A DNA stretch of 64,000 bases from an uncultured Bacteroidota bacterium (GTDB taxonomy: Bacteria > Bacteroidota > Bacteroidia > 2-12-FULL-35-15). Of the stretch, positions 8,317 through 15,824 are shown piece after piece. A program made the position numbers and the translations under genes. The stretch spans positions 1 through 64,000 of the forward strand of contig CAINDA010000044.1 of the NCBI GenBank assembly GCA_903847205.1. Direction: 5' to 3'. The notes below the pieces were generated by a model that made no database searches, had not been told where the DNA came from, and saw only the letters and a program-made list of their open reading frames with translations. Position 1 is the stretch's first letter. Each line of letters opens with the position of its first letter.

Positions 8317-9117
8317 TTACTCCTTAGTATGAAATTTTATTGTTTGATTTATTATTGTCTCCTTTGGCCTGTTACTTTTTGCATCAATACTTGGTTTCCA
8401 TTTGGGCATTATGGTTATTACCCGCAGCACTTCTATATCACATTCGATGCAGAGACTTTTAGTGATTTTTATGTTTTTGGCTGTTCCAAGGGTATCTAAT
8501 GTAAATCTAACGCCAACACTGCCTTCGCCATGCCAGTTAAGAGAATTCCAATTAATGTTTTTATCGAAAAAGGATAATAAGCTGTCGCGGCCGCCGGGAA
8601 ACTGAGGCATTTCTTTTTCAGAAGGGCTTTTAGCTTCAGCAATTATAAGCGGTTTGATATTGAATTTATTTACATCATTGACCGCGGGTTTTTGATTTTT
8701 TATTTCGAGCAGGACTTTTACTAAATTATCTAGTTTTTTATTGGGTACATAACCATCGAAAGCACCGCAGTCATACTCTTTTTTGTTTGTGGTAATTTTT
8801 ATGCTTGAAATATCGGCACCGTCAAAGCTGCGCCTGTTTGTTGGAGATGGCAGAAGTATTAAATCATTCAATTTATATTCAGCAATAGTATATATAAGCC
8901 CAGCCCATTGCTGTGCTGATGTTTCTGTTTTAATGATTTTTTGGCTGGCTGGCTCTCCTCTTTCTTTGATAAAAATGCTGTCGGAAGTAACAATAATAGA
9001 TTCACAATTGAGGCTGTTGCAGCTTGTGAAAGTAAACTTTACAATCCTTTCATTCTGCGCATTTAATCTTGTAAGGCTTAACAATAAAATAAGGAGGAGG
9101 GGATATTGTTTTTTCAT
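8317..9117 (-). CDS. Secreted TonB C-terminal domain protein
   Basis: This 266-residue protein has a cleavable signal peptide (KKQYPLLLILLLSLTRLNAQ) in place of the usual TonB membrane anchor. The C-terminal 100 residues form a TonB C-terminal domain: PQFPGGRDSLLSFF is the typical Bacteroidota entry motif, followed by GVRFTLDTLGTAKNIKI and the MPKWKPSIDAK strand. The N-terminal 160 residues are unrecognised and contain three Cys. Because it lacks a membrane helix, it probably does not transduce energy from ExbBD in the classical way. It may be a periplasmic adaptor. It stands alone between the DUF7793-like and AbiJ-like genes. Confidence 0.75.
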   Translation of the reverse strand: MKKQYPLLLILLLSLTRLNAQNERIVKFTFTSCNSLNCESIIVTSDSIFIKERGEPASQKIIKTETSAQQWAGLIYTIAEYKLNDLILLPSPTNRRSFDGADISSIKITTNKKEYDCGAFDGYVPNKKLDNLVKVLLEIKNQKPAVNDVNKFNIKPLIIAEAKSPSEKEMPQFPGGRDSLLSFFDKNINWNSLNWHGEGSVGVRFTLDTLGTAKNIKITKSLCIECDIEVLRVITIMPKWKPSIDAKSNRPKETIINQTIKFHTKE

Positions 9118-9204
9118 TTTAAATTGTACATCCTTTTGGCTTTATACTTTTTGTTTTTTTCACGCTTCGCTGAATTGAGGGTGAAACGCTTTTATGAACG
9201 CCTG

Positions 9205-10029
9205 TTAAATTTTATTCATTAAATAATTTACAAAAGCAGAACAAACGATCAACATAAAACGTGCCTCTTCCATGTCAACAGTAACACCTGATTCAAGCAA
9301 GCTATGTCTTATTCCTCCTTCGTCAGAAGTATAACCATAAAGTGCACTAAAAGCAGATTTTAAGCTGCCCGGAATACTGTGCTTGGCTTCAATTTCTTTT
9401 AGAGCTAGTCCAAGAGTTGTTTTATCGTTTTTAGTAATAATTTTCGCTAAAGATTCCACAGCAGAAATGGATTCTTTTATTGAATTTCTATAGTCTGGTT
9501 TTTTTCTGTCCGATAAAAGTTCCAGTGCAGTTTGAAGATGCGTTTTTACTGAAATAAATTTGTCAGAGTTTTTTAAGGCAGTTTCTATTTCAATAACTTC
9601 CTCCTTTGAATTTATTTCCATCAACTTATTTTCAATGAAACGATAAGCAGACATTTCTTTTTTTAAGAAGCCATTACAGATATCTGGAAATTTTGGATGA
9701 TACTGGGAAGAAAACTCAATAAAGTCGAAAACTAAATCCCAGTCTGCCTTAAAAAACCACTCTCTGACTGTTGGCGTCGCTTTAAATTCTGCAACTGTAC
9801 CATAACTCATAGGTAAATTGTCTATTGGGTATTTAAAAAAATAAATCCATAACTCTCTGAAATAAACGGTCAGGTCAGAGTGTTCCTGGTAGTTTTTCGT
9901 ATTACTTCGATGGTCTATAATTAATTCTAAAACTAACGTCCATAATGTATTTCTTAGATCGGACGATAGTTCTTCTTTCTCGAGCTTCGTCTTTACGGGT
10001 CTTTTGCCAAGTCTTTGTGAAAATCTCAT
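9205..10029 (-). CDS. AbiJ_NTD4-type abortive-infection-like protein
   Basis: The protein begins MRFSQRLGKRPVKTKL and continues with LSSDLRNTLWTLVLELI, the hallmark of the AbiJ N-terminal domain 4 (AbiJ_NTD4), found in proteins annotated as abortive-infection (anti-phage) factors. The C-terminal half (about residues 175-274) is helical, with SISAVESLAKII and DEGGIRHSLLES, typical of the AbiJ C-terminal HEPN-like part in which the Arg-His pair is conserved. I place the start at the ATG at 10029 (274 residues) because family members begin at this motif; the frame extends 27 codons further to 10110 without support. A role in phage defence is inferred from family naming only. The gene stands alone, next to the tandem arrays at 10.25-11.13 kb. 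Confidence 0.8.
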   Translation of the reverse strand: MRFSQRLGKRPVKTKLEKEELSSDLRNTLWTLVLELIIDHRSNTKNYQEHSDLTVYFRELWIYFFKYPIDNLPMSYGTVAEFKATPTVREWFFKADWDLVFDFIEFSSQYHPKFPDICNGFLKKEMSAYRFIENKLMEINSKEEVIEIETALKNSDKFISVKTHLQTALELLSDRKKPDYRNSIKESISAVESLAKIITKNDKTTLGLALKEIEAKHSIPGSLKSAFSALYGYTSDEGGIRHSLLESGVTVDMEEARFMLIVCSAFVNYLMNKI

Positions 10030-10254
10030 TTGTCTTAATAATTTATTTGTTTTATGGAATTTTCGAAGCATTGCAGAACTTGCTATATGCTTTTGGATAA
10101 TTATCATCACATTTTATTTTTTAAAGGTAGATTATTTAATATCACAAGTCATCATATGATGGTTTAAGTTTTGAATAATTTGCATCAAAACAAAAAAACA
10201 AAACTGTATTATGAAAAATTGATACTTTTTCATTTCTTTAGGAATTTTAGACTG

Positions 10255-10338
10255 GATAAAAGCATCTGCTCGCATCAAACTCCTAATCCCGAGATTGATA
10301 AAAGCTTCTACTCACATCAAAAACACAGCCCTATGTTT
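10255..10338. repeat. Two-copy 42-bp tandem repeat
   Basis: GATAAAAGC starts at 10255 and again at 10297, exactly 42 bases later, and the following TCTnCTCnCATCAAA is shared. The first 25 bases of each unit match at 22 positions; the rest of the unit has diverged. A bare GATA at 10339, another 42 bases on, may be a decayed third unit. No gene is evident between 10030 and 10375. Confidence 0.6.
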
Positions 10339-10375
10339 GATACAATCAATTTGATATAGCGAAGGGAATTATTAA

Positions 10376-10816
10376 AACTTGAAGGAGACAATTGAAAACT
10401 TGAAGGAAACAATTGAAATAGTGAAGGAGACAATTGAAACAGTGAAGGAGAGAATTGAAACAGTGAAGGAGAGAATTGAAACAATGAAGGAAACAATTGA
10501 AACTGTGAAGAAGACAATTGAAACTGTGAAGAAGACAATTGAAAACTTGAAGGAAACAATTTGAACAGTGAAGGAGACAACTGAAAACTTGAAGGAAACA
10601 ATTGGAACAGTGAAGGAGACAATTGAAAACTTGAAGGAGATAATTGGAACAGTGAAGGAGACAATTGAAAACTTGAAGGAAACAATTGAAATTGTGAAGG
10701 AAACAATTGAAATTGTGAAGGAGACAATTGAAACAGTGAAGGAGAGAATTGAAACAATGAAGGAAACAATTGGAACAGTGAAGGAAACAATTGAAACAGC
10801 AAAGGAAACAATTGAA
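10376..10816. repeat. 21-unit tandem array, 21 bp per unit
   Basis: Twenty-one consecutive units of exactly 21 bp share the core AAGGARACAATTGAA and differ mainly in a six-base variable segment (AACTTG, ACAGTG, ATTGTG, ACAATG and others). There is no indel in 441 bases. Because 21 is a multiple of three the array reads open on both strands: on the plus strand it would encode heptads of the type KETIENL, but it has no ATG at its head, a TAA just before it, and an in-frame TGA in unit 9. The unit contains the palindrome CAATTG. It ends directly at a TAA (10817-10819), where the next array begins. Confidence 0.9.
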
Positions 10817-10817
10817 T

Positions 10818-11130
10818 AAACGTCCGGACGTTACTCAGTAATGCGAAAACGCAACTCACAAACGTCCGAACGTTACTCTGTAATGCGATGACGTAACTCA
10901 CAAACGTCCGAACGTTACTCTGTAATGCGATGACGTAACTCACAAACGTCCGGACGTTACTCAGTAATGCGAAGACGCAACTCACAAACGTATGAACGTT
11001 ACTCAGTAATGAGAAGACGCAACTCACAAACGTCCGAACGTTACTCTGTAATGCGATGACGTAACTCACAAACGTCCAAACGTTACTCAGTAATGCGATG
11101 ACTTAACTCACGAACATATGAAGGTTACCA
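10818..11130. repeat. Palindromic 42-bp tandem array, about 7.5 units
   Basis: Units begin at 10818, 10860, 10902, 10944, 10986, 11028, 11070 and a partial one at 11112. Each has AAACGTCCGAACGTTACT, then a GTAATGCGATGACG-like half and ACTCAC. The first part is a 14-base dyad: AACGTCCGGACGTT is a perfect palindrome in units 1 and 4 and nearly perfect in others. GTTAC and GTAAC, 16 bases apart, give further inverted symmetry. The units abut with no spacers, so this is not a CRISPR array. Confidence 0.9.
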
Positions 11131-11148
11131 GGAAGGAAATATAAAACT

Positions 11149-11178
11149 TAAAAACCCCAGCATCAAAAGGGTTTTTTG
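11149..11178. terminator. Terminator-like hairpin
   Basis: A stem AAAAACCC/GGGTTTTTT encloses a loop of about ten bases and is followed by TGTTCTGCCC, the same trailer as the terminators at 15.8 and 23.6 kb. No gene precedes it on either strand within 300 bases, so it may insulate the arrays. The rest of 11179-11361 shows nothing I can identify. Confidence 0.5.
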
Positions 11179-11361
11179 TTCTGCCCAGGCAGCAAGAAAC
11201 ACATTATTACCCTGTTTGAGAATTTTACTGATTCTGAATAATTTTTAAGGACACAGATTTAAAACGGAATGTTATTATACTATTACAATACAATAGAAAC
11301 CTTATTACACAATTAAACGTGATGGCAGTTAATCTAATTAATCAGCGAAGCAAAATATTTA

Positions 11362-12234
11362 ATGATTAAACAGGTGAAAATAACGGGGATGCTTTTCTAT
11401 ATTATTTTTATTTTTTCTGCCCTAGATATTTTGGGGCAGTCCGATTCATTGAGAAAAAGAAATGCCTTGCAGGATTCTATTGAAGATTCAATTGATAAAC
11501 ACTCCCAAATTGATATTCATACGGCATACATGAGCCGTGTAGTTTATGCAGGCCGGGATTACGGCATTAATCAATACGGTGTTTTACCGGGCATTTCTTA
11601 TAAAAACAAAAATGGTGTATCGATATATGACGAAAGTTTTATATGGAGCGGCATGCAGCGAAAATATTTCAAAAATGAACTTGGCATGTCGTGGGAGCAT
11701 GAATGGTTTGATGATTTTTCGACCGATGCAGGCTATGAACGCTGGTTTATTAATGACAGCAGCGCCGATGTGCGTAACAGCCTTACAAATGCGCTTCATC
11801 TGGGATTGATGTATTTTACACGTTACCTGCATTTGAGCAGTTACAACATGTATATGTATGGTACTAACCATGCTTTTGTAAGTTCCGTAACAGCTGCCGG
11901 AAATTTTGCCATTCGTACAGGCCGTAATGGTAAACTGTATATACAGCCGTTTGCCAGATACATTGGCGGCAACTCAATTACACCAATTAGTATTTATCAG
12001 GCAGGTTATGCAAAAACAGGCGGTGCAGCCGAATCACCTTCTTCCATTTCCTTTGCAACTCTGGACTATGAGCTTGGGATGCAGCTTTTTTTTAAATACA
12101 AAAAAATTGAAATTACCCCGCAGTATATCTATGCTTTCCCTGTGAATCCCAGTTCCGAAAATCCACAAACACCGTTCGGTTATTTTACAATTGATGTGGT
12201 TTTTAAAATATTATTCAAAAAGAATAAATACTGA
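11362..12234 (+). CDS. Putative outer-membrane beta-barrel protein of an exopolysaccharide locus
   Basis: This 290-residue protein has a signal peptide ending near ILGQS, followed by alternating aromatic and polar strands typical of an outer-membrane barrel (DIHTAYMSRVVYAGRDYG, NALHLGLMYFTRYLHLSSYN, LYIQPFARYIGGNS). The last strand is IDVVFKILFKKNKY. I do not recognise a named family. Its TGA overlaps the next gene's ATG by one base, so the two are translationally coupled. A role in export or surface attachment of the polymer made by the next gene is an inference from this coupling. Confidence 0.7.
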   Translation: MIKQVKITGMLFYIIFIFSALDILGQSDSLRKRNALQDSIEDSIDKHSQIDIHTAYMSRVVYAGRDYGINQYGVLPGISYKNKNGVSIYDESFIWSGMQRKYFKNELGMSWEHEWFDDFSTDAGYERWFINDSSADVRNSLTNALHLGLMYFTRYLHLSSYNMYMYGTNHAFVSSVTAAGNFAIRTGRNGKLYIQPFARYIGGNSITPISIYQAGYAKTGGAAESPSSISFATLDYELGMQLFFKYKKIEITPQYIYAFPVNPSSENPQTPFGYFTIDVVFKILFKKNKY

Positions 12235-15200
12235 TGCAGGTTTTCCAGACAGACAATCCATCGCGGTGGAAAAAATTCAAATGGACTTTTGGACTGCTAT
12301 TCGCTTTGTTTATTATTGCCGGAATAGTTTTTTTAATCTCTATTTATTCTGCTGACCTTGCCGCTCTTCCAAAATTATCAGGCAAAACTTTTTTCGGGAA
12401 TGACAATCAACCTGCTATTAAAGATAATGGTGTTTACATCGATCCCAGCCGCTACAATGAATTTAAAAAAGACAAAGACACATTAAGCGGCAGCATTGAA
12501 CACCCTTTTGCTTTCAACATTCATAAATTAAATAATAAACATCAGTCAGAAAAACAGGATATAATAAAAGCAGCATTTTATGTTAACTGGGATCTTCAAT
12601 CCTACTATTCATTGCGCGATAACATAAGTTCGCTGAATACTATTTTTCCTGAATGGTTTATGCTTAATAATACTTCCGACAGCATCAGTATTGCTATTGA
12701 TACTAAAGCCCTGCAGATTATGCGTGAGCACAATGTAAACATCATCCCAATGCTTACTAATTTTTATAACGAAAGCTGGAATGGAAAAAACGTACACAGG
12801 ATAATAAGTGATTCCATCAACCGGCAGAAAATTATTGCCAGCATTTTATTCAACTTAAATAAATATGGTTTCCGGGGGATTAATATTGATTTCGAAGATC
12901 TGGAAGAAAAGACAGATGAAAATATGATACTGTTTCAAAAAAAATTATACGAGGAGCTTCATAAAAATAATTATTTAGTTACTCAGGATATCCCCCCAGG
13001 CAATGCCGATTATAACCTGGAAGAACTGACAAAGTATAATGATTACCTAGTTATAATGGCTTATGATCAGCATTATGCAACCGGGGAGCCGGGGCCGGCA
13101 GCATCCATAAAATGGATAGAAAGCATGATGGATAAAATAACAAATGATGTTGAACCTTCAAAATTAATATTGGGTTTGTGCTGCTATGGTTACGACTGGC
13201 CGCAAAATCAAACCGGCAATGATATAAGTTTTCAGAAGGCAGTTTCAACAGCATCGGCCCAGCATCGTGTACCTGTTTTTGATAACACTTCTTATTCTTT
13301 AAATTATGAATACCAGGATCTGCATGGAATAAAACACAGTGTCTATTTTAATGATGCCGTATCCGTTTTTAATACCATGCGGCTGGGTTATGAATATCAT
13401 GTAGGCGGTTTTGCGGCCTGGAGGATGGGCGCAGAAGATGCCCGCATGTGGAGCTTTTATAATGCCCCCCTCGACAGAGGCCATATCAGCAGTATGAAAC
13501 CTTATCAGGATAAGCTTAAAAATGTGAATACTAAAAACAGCGTTCAATATAAAGGCGAGGGTGAATTATTTGATGTGGTATCAACCCCTTCACAGGGATC
13601 AGTTTCAACCGAAAGCGACTCCATTGACAAACTAATAAGCGAGGAGAGTTATGAAAAACTGCCGGCTGGCTATATGATAAATAAATTCGGAAAAGTTTCC
13701 GATAAAAGAGTGGTGCTGAGTTTCGATGACGGGCCTGATGAAAAATATACTCCTCAGGTTATTGAAATTTTGAAGAAAGAAAATATACCTGCATCGTTTT
13801 TTCTGCTTGGAGAAAATGCCGAGAACAATATTCCTATAGTGAAAACATTATTTGAAAATAATTTTGAGCTGGGTAACCATTCCTTTTCTCATCCTAATTT
13901 CTCAATTGTTTCGGCACTCAGAATAAAACTTGAGCTGCGTGCAACAAAGCGTTTGATTGAATGTATTACCGGACGGAGTACCATACTGTTCCGCTTTCCA
14001 TACAGCGGTGATGATGATTCTGAAGCTGTTGATGACATATATCCGATGTGGGTATGTAAAACAGAACATTATTATACTGTAGGCTCCGCAATTGATCCGC
14101 GCGATTGGGAAAAAAATATAAAATCAAATGAAATTTTAAAACGTGTTATCGAGCATCAGCACCACGGGAATATAATTTTGCTGCATGATGGCGGCGGAAA
14201 CAGGGAAGAAACAATAAAGGCTTTGCCCCTCATCATACAATATTTTAAAAACAACGGCTATACTTTTACTACCGTTGCCGACATTATAGGCAAAACAAAA
14301 AATGAGGTAATGCCGCCTGATTTAAGCCAGAAAGAAAAGTTAACCAATTCAGTAAATTATTTTATTGCCAGCTTTATTTTTTACTCAAATAAAATTTTAT
14401 TGTCGCTATTTCTGTTCGGAATTCTGCTGGTGATGTTAAGGTTATTCTTTGTAATTGTTTTGGCGCTGCTTCAAAAAATTAAAACAAAACAAAAGAAAAC
14501 AATCAGCGATAATGCTTTTAATAGTTTAGTTTCAGTGATAGTTCCAGCCTTTAATGAAGAAACTACGATCTTAAAAACAGTACACATACTTTTATTATCC
14601 CGCCATAAAAATCTTGAAATTGTTATTGTCGATGATGCTTCAACAGATGACACGTATAAAATTTTGAAAGAGAATTTCAGCGGAAACCCACGTATAAAGC
14701 TATTTTCGAAAACCAATGGAGGCAAAGCATCTGCACTAAACTTCGGTGTTGCAAATGCCTCGGCGGAAATAGTATTATGTATAGACGCCGACACACAGCT
14801 TAGAAGCAATGCCATTGATGAATTGATAAAATATTTTGACAACCCGCAAGTTGCAGCTGCTGCCGGGAATGTGAAAATAGGAAATGAAGTTAACTGGATC
14901 ACAAAATGGCAGAGCATCGAATACATTACAGGACAGAATTTCGACCGCCGCGCTTTTGATCTTCTTGACTGCATTACAATTGTCCCTGGTGCAATTGGAG
15001 CATTTCGTAAAAATGTGCTGGTTAATTCCGGCGGCTTTCCCATAGATACGCTTGCCGAAGATTGCGATCTTACCATCCGTTTGCTTGAACAGGGTTACAC
15101 AGTGCGATATAGCGCGGAAGCCCTTGCCTTTACTGAAGCGCCTGAATCAGTAAAAATGTTTTTAAAGCAGCGCTTTCGCTGGACCTTCGGCATTATGCAG

Positions 15201-15632
15201 AGCTTTTGGAAACACCGCAGCAATTTTTTAAATTATAAATCGGGCACGCTCGGCTTTATTGCAATGCCCAATATGCTGCTATTTCAGTTTATACTGCCTG
15301 CTATTGCACCTGCTGCTGATCTAATAATGATTTTGAGTTTCTTTGAAGGACGTGCCAGCCAGATACTTTCTTATTACATATTATTCATCGCAATAGATGC
15401 AGCAGGTACAATTCTGGCTTTTAGCTTTGAAAAGGAAAATATTAAAAGGATTTGGCACCTTATTCCGCAAAGAATAGTTTACAGGCAGTTGATGGGCTTC
15501 ATTTTATATAAATCATTAATAAAAGCTGTAAAAGGCGAGATGATGAGCTGGGGCCAGCTTAAACGCAGCGGCAATGTTGATATCGAAAATAAAACCGCCC
15601 CTGCTGACGTTAATTTAAAATCCAGGTCTTGA
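12234..15632 (+). CDS. Trifunctional GH18 / polysaccharide deacetylase / GT2 membrane protein
   Basis: This 1132-residue protein joins three enzymes. After an N-terminal membrane helix (about 17-39), residues about 105-430 form a GH18 glycosidase domain with GINIDFED (about 215-222), which keeps the catalytic Asp and Glu. Residues about 485-690 form a NodB-type deacetylase with VVLSFDDGPD and GNHSFSHP (about 547-554), the metal-binding motifs. After a membrane helix (about 708-735) comes a family 2 glycosyltransferase with SVIVPAFNEE (about 766), DAD (about 850), AEDCD (about 940) and QRFRW (about 978), then membrane helices at the C-terminus. The combination matches processive synthases of a beta-linked GlcNAc-like polymer that deacetylate and trim it. 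The outer-membrane protein upstream fits this. Confidence 0.9.
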   Translation: MQVFQTDNPSRWKKFKWTFGLLFALFIIAGIVFLISIYSADLAALPKLSGKTFFGNDNQPAIKDNGVYIDPSRYNEFKKDKDTLSGSIEHPFAFNIHKLNNKHQSEKQDIIKAAFYVNWDLQSYYSLRDNISSLNTIFPEWFMLNNTSDSISIAIDTKALQIMREHNVNIIPMLTNFYNESWNGKNVHRIISDSINRQKIIASILFNLNKYGFRGINIDFEDLEEKTDENMILFQKKLYEELHKNNYLVTQDIPPGNADYNLEELTKYNDYLVIMAYDQHYATGEPGPAASIKWIESMMDKITNDVEPSKLILGLCCYGYDWPQNQTGNDISFQKAVSTASAQHRVPVFDNTSYSLNYEYQDLHGIKHSVYFNDAVSVFNTMRLGYEYHVGGFAAWRMGAEDARMWSFYNAPLDRGHISSMKPYQDKLKNVNTKNSVQYKGEGELFDVVSTPSQGSVSTESDSIDKLISEESYEKLPAGYMINKFGKVSDKRVVLSFDDGPDEKYTPQVIEILKKENIPASFFLLGENAENNIPIVKTLFENNFELGNHSFSHPNFSIVSALRIKLELRATKRLIECITGRSTILFRFPYSGDDDSEAVDDIYPMWVCKTEHYYTVGSAIDPRDWEKNIKSNEILKRVIEHQHHGNIILLHDGGGNREETIKALPLIIQYFKNNGYTFTTVADIIGKTKNEVMPPDLSQKEKLTNSVNYFIASFIFYSNKILLSLFLFGILLVMLRLFFVIVLALLQKIKTKQKKTISDNAFNSLVSVIVPAFNEETTILKTVHILLLSRHKNLEIVIVDDASTDDTYKILKENFSGNPRIKLFSKTNGGKASALNFGVANASAEIVLCIDADTQLRSNAIDELIKYFDNPQVAAAAGNVKIGNEVNWITKWQSIEYITGQNFDRRAFDLLDCITIVPGAIGAFRKNVLVNSGGFPIDTLAEDCDLTIRLLEQGYTVRYSAEALAFTEAPESVKMFLKQRFRWTFGIMQSFWKHRSNFLNYKSGTLGFIAMPNMLLFQFILPAIAPAADLIMILSFFEGRASQILSYYILFIAIDAAGTILAFSFEKENIKRIWHLIPQRIVYRQLMGFILYKSLIKAVKGEMMSWGQLKRSGNVDIENKTAPADVNLKSRS

Positions 15633-15750
15633 TAGTTTAAGGATTTATACCGATTACTTTTAATATTAAATTAAAACCGCTTGCAACTATAATCTCATGC
15701 TGAAAGAAAAAATATTCTGTTGTTCAGAAACAAACATGAGCATTAGATTT

Positions 15751-15788
15751 AAACAAAAAATTCCCGCATAAAGCGGGAATTTTCGTTT
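15751..15788. terminator. Bidirectional terminator between convergent genes
   Basis: AAACAAAAAATTCCCGC pairs with GCGGGAATTTTCGTTT around a five-base loop. It separates the convergent GT2 fusion gene and GH25 gene and can serve both. TGTTCTGCC follows. Confidence 0.8.
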
Positions 15789-15824
15789 GTTCTGCCAAGG
15801 ATAAAGCAGGTTAATTCACATCTT

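Noticed and set aside
10030-10110. Longer start for the AbiJ-like gene (27 extra codons)
   Set aside because: AbiJ_NTD4 proteins begin at the motif found at 10029, and the extra residues show no signal or conservation.
10379-10819. Coiled-coil gene on the plus strand of the 21-bp array
   Set aside because: The frame has a stop just before it and an in-frame TGA in unit 9, and starts only at TTG. Variation between units is not mainly synonymous.
10317-11069. Open frame of 250 codons on the minus strand through both arrays
   Set aside because: It is open only because the units are 21 and 42 bases long. Its protein would be a monotonous FQLFPS and SNVRTFVS repeat with no signal or family.
10818-11130. 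CRISPR array
   Set aside because: The 42-bp units abut with no unique spacers and no cas gene is near.
14471-15076. 201-codon open frame on the minus strand inside the GT2 domain
   Set aside because: The GT2 catalytic motifs are on the plus strand in a frame of normal length; the opposite frame lacks any family feature.
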